Origin: Candidatus Opitulatrix roisinitermitis
GTDB taxonomy: Bacteria; Actinomycetota; Actinomycetes; Actinomycetales; Bifidobacteriaceae
NCBI GenBank assembly: GCA_031288055.1
Contig: JAITSD010000054.1
Span: 1 to 31,997 of the forward strand
Direction: 5' to 3'
DNA: 31,997 bases
Part shown: piece after piece, positions 1 through 7,984 of the stretch
Numbering within the stretch: position 1 is the first letter of the stretch
Layout: each line of letters opens with the position of its first letter
Position numbers and translations under genes: made by a program
Notes under the pieces: model-generated
The model's input: only the letters and a program-made list of their open reading frames with translations
Told to the model about the DNA's origin: nothing
The model's database searches: none

Positions 1-2200
1 AATGATTATTAGCTGGAAATTGAATATTATTAGCTATTTTGGTATTGCTATAGTTAGTTATAGCAGTGTTATTATATGAGTTTAATCCGCAATCTATATA
101 AAACTGTTCATCAATATCATTAGCTGGCGATTGAAAAGATCTAACTCTATCATCACCCGCAAAAGAATAAATTGCTCCATAATAACCGCAATGGGTTGGT
201 GAAATAGCGTCTTCTTTTGTTTTTCCGACTATATATTGGCCATTTTTGGCTGGTAGAGTAGTTTCGTAGAAAAGCATAGCATTGGTTGGCACTTCTTGGC
301 TTTTGGGCGGTATTTGTCCATAATAATAAATTTTAAAGTTAGCTGTGTCAATGTCAGGCAGCCAAGAAGTGCCAGTTAATCCTTTAAAATCACCGTGGTC
401 ATCGGGCATTCCAGAGATATTTATTGTATCAAAAACTCTGCCGCCAGAGTTAATATTATATTCTTGCATTTTAGAACTATGATTAATTTCGGCTAAAAGA
501 CTAATAGTTTCGATTTCTTGCCAAAAACCTTCTGATAAATCTTTTTGTCTTAGTCTAATATTTTGGTTATAGGGCATTTGCCAATTCCAAGTGTAAAATC
601 CTGGTTTAAAAAAGTTAATACTTTCAGTATTTTTACTACCTGATTGAGTAAAGGTCAATGATTGTTTATTGATGATTGGGTCATCGGCTGTAATAAGTTT
701 ATTCTGATAGATTTCTGGTTGATTATAAGGACCGTATAAGGTGCCGTCAAACCGCACAGCCTGGTTTTCTATCCATATATCATTGTTTGGTAAATTAATA
801 TTTAATGTGTCATAAAAGCTTTGTCCTAAATAGGCTGTGCGGTTTGAAATAGTTGTGGAAATCTCAGGTTCCATTTGACCAATAATTATTTCATTATTTT
901 TAAATAAGCCATCATTTACGCCTGAGGCAAAATATTTTTTATATTCCTCTGGCTGATCATCTATATTAATTTTCCATTGCCAAGTATAGATACCGCTGTT
1001 TTTAATTTTAATTTCGTCACCTAAAATTGCCGAATTGGGCGGAATTATTTGTTTATAAATTGTGGTAACCTGTTTATCTAAATCTTGGCTTTCAGGATTT
1101 TGCAGCCATTTTTTTGATTCGTTATAAGGTCCGTAAAGCGTACCAGTTAGGGTTACAGGAATCGGATTATAATTATTATCGGTAATCCAGGAACCTTCTT
1201 TAGCCCAGATAGTTATTTTATCTGTGGCAGATTCTCCTTTGCTTCGATAGACACCTCCGTCAGACCGTGAAATATCTTGATTAGGCAAAGTTTTGGGATT
1301 GTTAATATTAGTGGTAGTAATTAGTTCAGGATTTATTTTATCGCTGACTGGGAACTTTATATCTTTGGTAATATAATTTACTTTATAATCAGGTATTTCT
1401 ATCATGGGTTGAAGTCCAGCAATTTCAGTTTTCCAAACTTGGGTTGGTTCATATTCAAATTCGAATTTAACAGTTATATTACCTGTGCCAGTAGCTACCC
1501 ATTCCAGTTGAATTGGATTGGATCCGCCATTATTACCAGTCATATTTTTAGAATTGTTGGTTTTAAAAACGGCATCACCTGTTATAGTGGCTTTATATTT
1601 TTTAACTAAAGAACTATTATTATAATTTTTGCTAATTGGTACAGTTACTTTGCCAATTCTTTTGGCAGCTGTATATTCATAAGAACTATTAGATACTGTG
1701 TTGGGATTTAGGGTTTTATTATAGGCCTCCCAAATTAAATCTTGATATTTTGATTTTATATCGCTTGGTAAATTAGCGTTCACTATAGGCCACCATTGCC
1801 CTCTATCCTCTAAAGAGTGTATAGCAGCAGCTAAAGCAGCTTGAATTAGATAATCTGAACTATTGCTATAAGCTCCAATTAAATAGCCTAGCTCACGATT
1901 ATTCAAATAATAGCCTGAACCACCAGGGTATTCACCTGGACTACCGGCAGCTATTCCTACTTCAACACAATAACCTTTACGATTTGATCCTAAATCGAAA
2001 GCTCCTAACCAAGTTTGAACGTTACCATAACCAAGTGGCGACCAATCAAACCACCAACCTGCTCCAGTTGGGGTTTCAGCAGCATAGGAATAGTCGTTTT
2101 TATTTGGCACAGTTAAAACAGTTATTATACCTAAAAGACTAATAATTAAACTGCCTACTAAAGTGAATATAAGGCGTCGTTTTAAATAAATATTTTTCAT
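1..2200 (-). CDS. Large secreted surface protein with actinobacterial-style modules (partial, C-terminus off the left edge)
   Basis: This open frame starts at ATG 2200 and runs out of the window without a stop, giving 733 visible residues. Residues 1-8 are basic, followed by a hydrophobic stretch (about 10-31) and a likely signal cleavage near the YSYA-A at 37-41, so the protein is exported. A first domain (about 42-145) holds a lone Cys78 in a GYCVE motif and later an IQAALAAAIH helix-like segment. Two repeated modules follow, each with the motif GTLYGPYN (nt 1121-1144 and 722-745), spaced exactly 133 residues apart. A third region carries GMPDDHG and FAGDDRV. From memory, these motifs recur in secreted or LPXTG-type surface proteins of Actinobacteria; this is recall, not a search result. 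No sortase signal or C-terminal membrane helix can be judged because that end is missing. Likely role is adhesion or surface structure. The exact function is unknown. Confidence 0.72.
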   Translation of the reverse strand, partial: MKNIYLKRRLIFTLVGSLIISLLGIITVLTVPNKNDYSYAAETPTGAGWWFDWSPLGYGNVQTWLGAFDLGSNRKGYCVEVGIAAGSPGEYPGGSGYYLNNRELGYLIGAYSNSSDYLIQAALAAAIHSLEDRGQWWPIVNANLPSDIKSKYQDLIWEAYNKTLNPNTVSNSSYEYTAAKRIGKVTVPISKNYNNSSLVKKYKATITGDAVFKTNNSKNMTGNNGGSNPIQLEWVATGTGNITVKFEFEYEPTQVWKTEIAGLQPMIEIPDYKVNYITKDIKFPVSDKINPELITTTNINNPKTLPNQDISRSDGGVYRSKGESATDKITIWAKEGSWITDNNYNPIPVTLTGTLYGPYNESKKWLQNPESQDLDKQVTTIYKQIIPPNSAILGDEIKIKNSGIYTWQWKINIDDQPEEYKKYFASGVNDGLFKNNEIIIGQMEPEISTTISNRTAYLGQSFYDTLNINLPNNDIWIENQAVRFDGTLYGPYNQPEIYQNKLITADDPIINKQSLTFTQSGSKNTESINFFKPGFYTWNWQMPYNQNIRLRQKDLSEGFWQEIETISLLAEINHSSKMQEYNINSGGRVFDTINISGMPDDHGDFKGLTGTSWLPDIDTANFKIYYYGQIPPKSQEVPTNAMLFYETTLPAKNGQYIVGKTKEDAISPTHCGYYGAIYSFAGDDRVRSFQSPANDIDEQFYIDCGLNSYNNTAITNYSNTKIANNIQFPANNH

Positions 2201-2206
2201 AATAAA

Positions 2207-2212
2207 AATATA
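2207..2212 (-). promoter_or_regulatory. -10 box of a leaderless promoter, surface protein gene
   Basis: TATATT read on the minus strand ends 6 nt before ATG 2200. No Shine-Dalgarno sequence is present. It lacks the extended TGN and the flank is extremely AT-rich, so this is the weakest member of the leaderless set. Confidence 0.35.
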
Positions 2213-2280
2213 GTTTAAAAATATATATATTTTTTAAATTGTTGAAATTATTGAATTGTTGAAAACTAGATTAGTTTTAT

Positions 2281-3501
2281 CTACATATAATGAACAACCT
2301 GTTTACCGTAACGATTATTTAATCTATTAATTGCTGTTTGTAATCTTTGTTTTTTGGCCACACCATATTCAAAAATATCAAATTTAGATTGTTCCAAATC
2401 ATCTTTATTAGTTATTAATTTACTAAAACTAATGCCGATAAGTCTAACTTTTTTCCCATTATAAATTGAGTAATAAAGTGATTTAGCCACTGAATAAATT
2501 GATTGAGTATCGCATAAAGCATCAGGAACAGTCAAACTGGTGGAGTTGTCTAAAAAGCCTGAATACCGAATATAAAGTGTTATGCGGCGGGTTTTATATT
2601 CAGCTTGGCATAAACGAGCTACTGACTTTTCCACCATTTTTAGTAAATGTTCTAAAATTTTAGTTTCGTCATAAGTTTCATTATATAAAGTTTCCTGATT
2701 ACCAATTGATTTTGGTTCATGATATGGTTCAACTTTTGAATAGTCTATACCACGAGCGGACTGCCAAATTTTTAGACCAATTTTTTCTTTAAAGACACTT
2801 TTTAATTTAGTATAATCTAATTGAGCTAATTGTTTAACTGTTGAAATACCATAAGTTTTTAATTTGTTAACTGTGGCTGGACCTATGCCCCAAATAGAAC
2901 CAACTGGTAAAGCTTGTATAAAACTTTCTACAGCATCAGCACAGACATAAATTTGTCCATTAGGTTTGGCTTGCGCCGCCGCTAATTTAGCAATTAATTT
3001 ATTAGGGGCTATACCAGCTGAACATGTCAAGCCTAAGTCATTGGCAATTTGTTGTCTAATCTTTTTTACAGTGTCAATAACAGATCCAAAAAGCCATTTA
3101 GATCCATTTAAATCCAAAAAAACCTCATCTATACTATAGGCTTCCACTAAGGGTGTAAAATTATTATAAATAGTTAAAGCTTTTTGAGAAACTTCTTCGT
3201 ATAAATTCATATTTACTGGATAAACTTTAGCTTGAGGACAATATCTCTTGGCTTCCACCATAGGTTGACCAGCATGTACTCCAGATTTACGAGCTAAATA
3301 GTTAGCCGATGAAACGACCCCTTTAATTGTGCCACTCAAATTTGTGCCACCAACAATTATTGGCAGACCAAAACTTTCAGGATGCTGTTTTTCCTCAATA
3401 GCAGCAAAAAAAGCATCCATATCTATATGAACTATAGCTAAGGATTCAATTTCGTTACCCCAATTATGTTTTAGATTAGTAAATATAGGAGTTTTGGACA
3501 T
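2281..3501 (-). CDS. dinB: DNA polymerase IV (Y-family translesion polymerase)
   Basis: A 406-residue Y-family polymerase that copies past damaged bases. The palm motif HIDMDAFFA (metal-binding Asp27, Asp29) and the catalytic SIDE motif at 123-126 are intact. The thumb helix-hairpin-helix (about 185-220, GIGPATVNKLKTYGI) and a little-finger domain follow. The length is in the usual 350-410 range. No clear clamp-binding QLxLF-type tail is visible; the protein ends in KQVVHYM. The ATG at 3501 lies 1 nt beyond the stop of the penicillin-binding protein, so the two genes form one transcript with dinB second, probably translationally coupled. No SOS-type operator was recognised; any damage control would have to act at the PBP promoter. 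Confidence 0.93.
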   Translation of the reverse strand: MSKTPIFTNLKHNWGNEIESLAIVHIDMDAFFAAIEEKQHPESFGLPIIVGGTNLSGTIKGVVSSANYLARKSGVHAGQPMVEAKRYCPQAKVYPVNMNLYEEVSQKALTIYNNFTPLVEAYSIDEVFLDLNGSKWLFGSVIDTVKKIRQQIANDLGLTCSAGIAPNKLIAKLAAAQAKPNGQIYVCADAVESFIQALPVGSIWGIGPATVNKLKTYGISTVKQLAQLDYTKLKSVFKEKIGLKIWQSARGIDYSKVEPYHEPKSIGNQETLYNETYDETKILEHLLKMVEKSVARLCQAEYKTRRITLYIRYSGFLDNSTSLTVPDALCDTQSIYSVAKSLYYSIYNGKKVRLIGISFSKLITNKDDLEQSKFDIFEYGVAKKQRLQTAINRLNNRYGKQVVHYM

Positions 3502-3502
3502 T

Positions 3503-5380
3503 TTATTTACTAGCTTTCATATATTGAACAAAGGCATCTAGTGTCCAGCCTGAACCAGCTACAGCATAGTTAGGAATTGCTCCAAATGGTGAAATAGTTT
3601 CCTCTTGACCATTTTGACCAGTTTGCCAAAGACCAAAGACGGCAGTTTGATTAGAATCATACCCAGCAAACCAAGCTGATTTATTGTCAGAACTTGTGCC
3701 AGATTTACCAGCAATTTGTCGACCAATGGCTTTAGCTTTTTGACCAAAACCATTTTGAATAACCCCTTGCATAGCTTGGTCAACTTTATTAACATCATTT
3801 TTAGTCAAAACTTGTTGACAACTAGGCATGGCATTAAAAATTGAATAATTATCCTTACTAATAGACTGAATAAAAAAAGGATTATTTCTACAACCACTAT
3901 TAGCTAAAGTGTTATAAGCCCTAGCTAATTCTAAAGGAGTTACGGAGCTAAAACCTAAAACATTTAAAATAGTTGGTTCTATTTCCTCATCAATACCAGC
4001 CAGATTTATATTTTCAGCGGTTATTTGAGGACCAACTTGTTCATTTAATTTCACAAAAACTGTATTAACTGAATTCGCCAGAGCTTTATAAAGATTAATT
4101 TGACCGTAGCTTATATTTTCGGCATTAGACACAGAATTTTTTAGACCTTTAAATTTGACGGGTGAGTTTCCATTATATAATTTATTAAAATCTAGATTTT
4201 GATTGGCTGCTGCTAATAAAGTAAAAGGTTTAAAAGTGGAACCGGCCTGAGCTTTAGCTTGAGTGGCATTATTTAAAGAATGTTTAATATTATCTGGACC
4301 ACCCCAGAGAGCTAATATGTCGCCATTTTTATTATCTATGGCTACACTTCCAACTTGGGCATTTGGGGAAGCTTGTTTAGGTAGGGATTTAGCCGCTTCA
4401 ACCATGGCTTCTTGTTTGTCTTTATTAATTGTGGTGACTATTTTATAACCGCCACTAAGTAAATTGTTATGGCTTATTTTGTGTTCTTGGATTATATTAT
4501 CTTGAACTAATTGCATAATATAACCGTTGGTACCGGTGAAAGGTTGATTAGGGTTATCGGTGCGGGTGGTTGGTAAACCAGCTTTTAATATTTTATCAGC
4601 TTGGGATTTGTCTATATATTTATCCTCAAACATTAAATTAATAGTTCTTTGCCAACGATTTTGAGCATCAATTTTGCTAATGGCTGGATCCCAGTTATTT
4701 GGTGAAGGGATTAAACCAGCTAAAACAGCTGCTTGAGAAATAGACAAATCCCAAGCATTTTTAGCAAAATACGATTCACTAGCGGCTTGTATACCATATG
4801 AGTTTCGCCCAAAATAAATAGTATTCATATAATTACATAAAATTTGGTTTTTATTTTGTGAAGAATTTAATTTAACGGCTAATAAAGCCTCTTGAAATTT
4901 AGCATAATAACTTTGATTATCTCCCATATAATATCGCTCGGCATATTGCTGGGAAATGGTTGATCCGCCTTGTCGTGTACCTTGAGTTAAATTATTCCAA
5001 AAAGCTCTAGCAATACCCCAAAAATCAACACCAAAGTTTGACCAAAAGGTTCTGTCTTCAGATACCACAATAGCATTTTCCACAAAACTCGGTAATTTAT
5101 CGCATTTAATAATAGTTCTATTTTGGTCAGCAAAAGATGAAATTGGTGTCACGCCATCTGAAAAATAAACTGTTGATCTTTGTTCCAAGGCGACTTTATC
5201 GGGTTCAGGAATAGTAATGGAATTATAAGTTATTATAGTATATGTTAAAGCTCCAGCCACTAATAAAAATAAAAATCCACAAAAAATTTTTAAAAAAGTT
5301 TTAAATTTATGAGTATTTTTTTTACCTAATTTTTTAATAGTCGTTTTACCAGTTGATACGGTTTTACGAGTTTTAGGCAT
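3503..5380 (-). CDS. Class A penicillin-binding protein (bifunctional transglycosylase/transpeptidase)
   Basis: This 625-residue enzyme polymerises lipid II into glycan strands and crosslinks them outside the membrane. It has a Lys-rich cytoplasmic N-terminus, one membrane helix (about 29-52), a GT51 glycosyltransferase domain (about 75-260) and a transpeptidase domain (about 330-600). GT51 motif 1 reads EDRTFWSNFG with catalytic Glu108; the His usual in EDxxFxxHxG is Asn here. The GGSTISQQ motif and second Glu164 (KFQEALLA) are present. Transpeptidase motifs are complete: SxxK at Ser381 (GSTFKPF), SVN at 437-439 and KSGT at 559-562. No PASTA or other C-terminal add-on is present. The start is ATG 5380 without a Shine-Dalgarno, matching a leaderless promoter. 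It is divergent from ksgA and followed directly by dinB. Confidence 0.93.
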   Translation of the reverse strand: MPKTRKTVSTGKTTIKKLGKKNTHKFKTFLKIFCGFLFLLVAGALTYTIITYNSITIPEPDKVALEQRSTVYFSDGVTPISSFADQNRTIIKCDKLPSFVENAIVVSEDRTFWSNFGVDFWGIARAFWNNLTQGTRQGGSTISQQYAERYYMGDNQSYYAKFQEALLAVKLNSSQNKNQILCNYMNTIYFGRNSYGIQAASESYFAKNAWDLSISQAAVLAGLIPSPNNWDPAISKIDAQNRWQRTINLMFEDKYIDKSQADKILKAGLPTTRTDNPNQPFTGTNGYIMQLVQDNIIQEHKISHNNLLSGGYKIVTTINKDKQEAMVEAAKSLPKQASPNAQVGSVAIDNKNGDILALWGGPDNIKHSLNNATQAKAQAGSTFKPFTLLAAANQNLDFNKLYNGNSPVKFKGLKNSVSNAENISYGQINLYKALANSVNTVFVKLNEQVGPQITAENINLAGIDEEIEPTILNVLGFSSVTPLELARAYNTLANSGCRNNPFFIQSISKDNYSIFNAMPSCQQVLTKNDVNKVDQAMQGVIQNGFGQKAKAIGRQIAGKSGTSSDNKSAWFAGYDSNQTAVFGLWQTGQNGQEETISPFGAIPNYAVAGSGWTLDAFVQYMKASK

Positions 5381-5386
5381 ATATTA

Positions 5387-5395
5387 ATTTTAGCA
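5387..5395 (-). promoter_or_regulatory. Extended -10 of a leaderless promoter, PBP-dinB operon
   Basis: TGC-TAAAAT on the minus strand ends exactly 6 nt before ATG 5380, so transcription would begin at or within a base of the start codon. There is no Shine-Dalgarno sequence and no clear -35. Confidence 0.6.
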
Positions 5396-5495
5396 ATTAG
5401 AAAGGTATAAATAAGCTTTGAGAAATTAGTTAGTTTTATTTTGTTTTATAAATACCAATAAGAACCTATTAATTTATTGTAATTTTTAATCAGTG

Positions 5496-5501
5496 TAAAC
5501 T
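5496..5501 (+). promoter_or_regulatory. -10 box of a leaderless promoter, ksgA-rluD
   Basis: TAAACT ends 6 nt before GTG 5508. The same spacing at other genes argues for GTG as the start. The rival reading is an AAGGTG Shine-Dalgarno (5505-5510) serving ATG 5514, only 3 nt downstream, which is closer than usual. Confidence 0.45.
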
Positions 5502-5507
5502 AAAAAG

Positions 5508-6407
5508 GTGCCTATGCTGAATAATAAACCTAAATTGACTCAGACTTATATTTCACAATTGTCTGATAAGTTAGGTATTTATCCAGCAAAAAAATTCGGT
5601 CAAAACTTTATGATAGATCAAGGCACAATTATAAGAATTATTAAAGCGGCTAATGTGACTAAACAGACAGCCGTTCTAGAAATTGGACCAGGTTTTGGAG
5701 CTTTAACTCAACATTTAATTCAGCTTTGCCAAAATTATTTAGGTGTGGAATATGATAATAAACTATTTAAATATTTAGAAACAGAATACAAGAACCCCGA
5801 AGTGAAATTTTTACATTTGGATGCTATGAAATTGTCCGCTTTTTATCAAAATCAAGATAATAAAAATAGCCTTTGGCCGTTTACAAAATTAGTAGCCAAT
5901 TTACCTTATAATATATCTATTCCTCTATTAATTAGTTATTTTTTGCAATTTCCTAATTTAACTTCAGCCACAGTTTTAGTTCAAAAAGAGATAGCCGACA
6001 GAATATTGGCATTTAAGAATTCAGCTAATTATGGTATTCCAGCGGTTAAATTAGCTATTTTGGCTAATACAAAAAAGTTATTTAATATTCCGCCTAGTGT
6101 TTTTTGGCCTAGACCAACAGTTAATAGTTGTCTTATTCAATTAGATAAAAAACCGTTATCAGATATTTTGATAGGTGATAATTACGAAGTTGGTTTAGAA
6201 AAAATTAATTATATTTTTAAAATAATTGATGGTGCTTTTGCTCATCGCCGAAAAACACTTGCTTCGTCTTTAGCAATTTATTTTAAATTGCCCAAGTTTA
6301 AAATAAATCAAACTTTACAACAGTTGAATATTCCTTTAAATGCTCGTGCTCAAGAATTGGATATTGTTTATTTTAAAAAAATCGCTAAACTCATAAAATT
6401 AAAGTAA
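5508..6407 (+). CDS. ksgA: 16S rRNA dimethyladenosine transferase KsgA
   Basis: KsgA makes the m6,2A pair near the 3' end of 16S rRNA using S-adenosylmethionine, a late checkpoint in 30S assembly. The 299-residue protein has the N-terminal KKFGQNFMID motif (28-37), the SAM-binding loop VLEIGPGFGALTQ (56-68), the catalytic NLPYN motif (about 131-135) and the C-terminal FAHRRKTLASS segment. The start is uncertain: GTG 5508 fits a leaderless promoter (TAAACT, 6-nt gap), while ATG 5514 would use the AAGG just before it. The difference is two residues. It is first of a plus-strand pair with the pseudouridine synthase, divergent from the PBP across 127 nt. Confidence 0.95.
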   Translation: MPMLNNKPKLTQTYISQLSDKLGIYPAKKFGQNFMIDQGTIIRIIKAANVTKQTAVLEIGPGFGALTQHLIQLCQNYLGVEYDNKLFKYLETEYKNPEVKFLHLDAMKLSAFYQNQDNKNSLWPFTKLVANLPYNISIPLLISYFLQFPNLTSATVLVQKEIADRILAFKNSANYGIPAVKLAILANTKKLFNIPPSVFWPRPTVNSCLIQLDKKPLSDILIGDNYEVGLEKINYIFKIIDGAFAHRRKTLASSLAIYFKLPKFKINQTLQQLNIPLNARAQELDIVYFKKIAKLIKLK

Positions 6408-6417
6408 AATAATAATT

Positions 6418-7371
6418 ATGGAAATAGTTAGGATAAAAAAATCACAAGTTAATAAAAGGGTTGATATAGGATTAGCTGAAACTTTAGGTTTATCCCGCTC
6501 AAAGATTCAAAATTTAATTAATGATAATCGTCTATTTTTAAAAGGTAAATCTAAAATTACTAAATCTTATATTTTAAAATTGGGTGATAAGTTTGAATAT
6601 TATAATTGTTTACAAAAGCCCACTAGGCCAGTAGTTGATATTTCTGTGTTGTATAATGATGAGCAAATAATAGTGGTTGATAAACCCACAGGTGTGGCGA
6701 CTCATCCGGCGGAAAGCTGGATGGGAGCAGATGTTTTTACTTCTTTAGTAATTAATGGATTTCTACCAACTTGTAAAGATTCGCCTTTTACTACTCAAAC
6801 TAAAGGTGAGGATACTTTAGAGCCATCAGGCATAGTTTCGCGATTGGACGCTGGAACTTCAGGAGTTTTGCTAATTAGCAAAACTCCTGAATCGTATAGT
6901 AAAATGATGGAATCTTTTAAATTTCATAAAGATATTGAAAAGCACTATATAGGGGCGGTAGAAAAACATCTTAAACATTCTTATGGTATAATTGATGCCC
7001 CTATTGGCAGGTCAAGCCAAAAAAAGTTTCATTTTACTATTAATGCGGATGGAAAATATGCTGTGACGCATTATAAAGTTATTAAGTCGTGGCAGAATTG
7101 TCAGTTATTAGATATTAGAATTGAAACTGGTCGGACTCATCAAATAAGAGTGCATTTTTCTCATTTAGGGCATCCTGTTTTAGGCGATATTACCTATGGT
7201 GCTAACAGTAATTTGGCTGAGAAGTATCGTTTAACTAGACCTTTTTTACATTCCTCAGTTTTAAAAATAATTCACCCCATAACATGTGAAAAGATGGAGT
7301 TTCGGGCCCCTTTACCAAAAGAACTAAATTTGTCATTGGGGTTAATTAATCAAGATAATTTTAAGGATTAA
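6418..7371 (+). CDS. rluD: RluA/RluD-family 23S rRNA pseudouridine synthase
   Basis: A 317-residue protein with an N-terminal S4 RNA-binding domain (about 12-65, LGLSRSKIQNLI) and a pseudouridine synthase domain. The catalytic motif is SRLDAGTSGVLLISK with Asp144, and the GRTHQIRVHFSHLGHPVLGD segment forms the conserved second half. Family members isomerise uridines in helix 69 or elsewhere in 23S rRNA; which sites this one modifies cannot be read from sequence, so the rluD symbol is by closest architecture. It starts 10 nt after the ksgA stop without a Shine-Dalgarno. The ksgA stop codon is part of a TAAAAT hexamer (6405-6410) 7 nt before this ATG, so a second leaderless transcript is possible. 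Confidence 0.9.
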   Translation: MEIVRIKKSQVNKRVDIGLAETLGLSRSKIQNLINDNRLFLKGKSKITKSYILKLGDKFEYYNCLQKPTRPVVDISVLYNDEQIIVVDKPTGVATHPAESWMGADVFTSLVINGFLPTCKDSPFTTQTKGEDTLEPSGIVSRLDAGTSGVLLISKTPESYSKMMESFKFHKDIEKHYIGAVEKHLKHSYGIIDAPIGRSSQKKFHFTINADGKYAVTHYKVIKSWQNCQLLDIRIETGRTHQIRVHFSHLGHPVLGDITYGANSNLAEKYRLTRPFLHSSVLKIIHPITCEKMEFRAPLPKELNLSLGLINQDNFKD

Positions 7372-7417
7372 AACAGTTTTATTAATTAGAACGGTTAGAT
7401 ATGACAATAAAATTGAT

Positions 7418-7969
7418 TTAGGGTTTAATAAATTGATTATAAAAAGTTAGTTCAGAAATGGATTCTTTAATATCATCAATGGCTCGATGGGTTTGGTTTT
7501 TAGCGAAATCTTTATTATAAACATTAGCAAAAAATAGTTTAAAAGCTGAAATATCTAGCATTCTATAATGTAATCTTTTATCAAGTTTTGGCCAATGCTG
7601 AGCTATAAACTTTCTATCTTGATGAATTGAATTACCAGATAAATAGATATTTTGTTTAGTTGAAAAGTTTTGCTTGATAAACTTTAAAAGTTCTTTTTCC
7701 ACTTCCTGTGTTTGTTTAGTGGCTAAAAAGTTTTGTTCAATTAATTTGTCTCGAGTTTGATAATTAGTTTCCCAAAATTCACCAACCATTCTTTGTTTCA
7801 GCAGTTCAGGGTTAACTTTTTGAACTTGTTTATATACGGCTAATTTATTTAGCTGCCAGTCGGTTATAATGGCTGCCACCTCTAATATTTCATCTTTTAC
7901 AGGATTTAAACCCGTCATTTCTAAATCCATCCATAGTAAAGCAGCTGGGTTTTTAGTGTGGTTTAACAT
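7418..7969 (-). CDS. orn: Oligoribonuclease (DEDDh 3'-5' exonuclease)
   Basis: Orn degrades the 2-5 nt RNA fragments left by other nucleases, including pGpG. The 183-residue length is typical. All DEDDh residues are visible: Asp15 and Glu17 in LLWMDLEMTGL, Asp118 in NSIHQDRKF, His161 and Asp165/166 in HRAIDDIKES. Orn is common in Actinobacteria and Proteobacteria but absent from most Firmicutes, which fits the suggested lineage. It follows murJ by 15 nt, and that short gap contains its own extended -10 box, so it can be transcribed independently. It converges with the pseudouridine synthase across 46 nt with no obvious hairpin terminator. Confidence 0.95.
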   Translation of the reverse strand: MLNHTKNPAALLWMDLEMTGLNPVKDEILEVAAIITDWQLNKLAVYKQVQKVNPELLKQRMVGEFWETNYQTRDKLIEQNFLATKQTQEVEKELLKFIKQNFSTKQNIYLSGNSIHQDRKFIAQHWPKLDKRLHYRMLDISAFKLFFANVYNKDFAKNQTHRAIDDIKESISELTFYNQFIKP

Positions 7970-7975
7970 ATTATG

Positions 7976-7984
7976 ATTTTAGCA
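7976..7984 (-). promoter_or_regulatory. Extended -10 of a leaderless promoter, orn
   Basis: TGC-TAAAAT on the minus strand ends 6 nt before ATG 7969. The box and its spacer exactly fill the 15-nt gap between the murJ stop (7985) and the orn start. Confidence 0.6.

Noticed and set aside
7372..7417. Bidirectional terminator between the pseudouridine synthase and orn
   Set aside because: No stem of useful length with a T tract could be drawn in the 46-nt gap.
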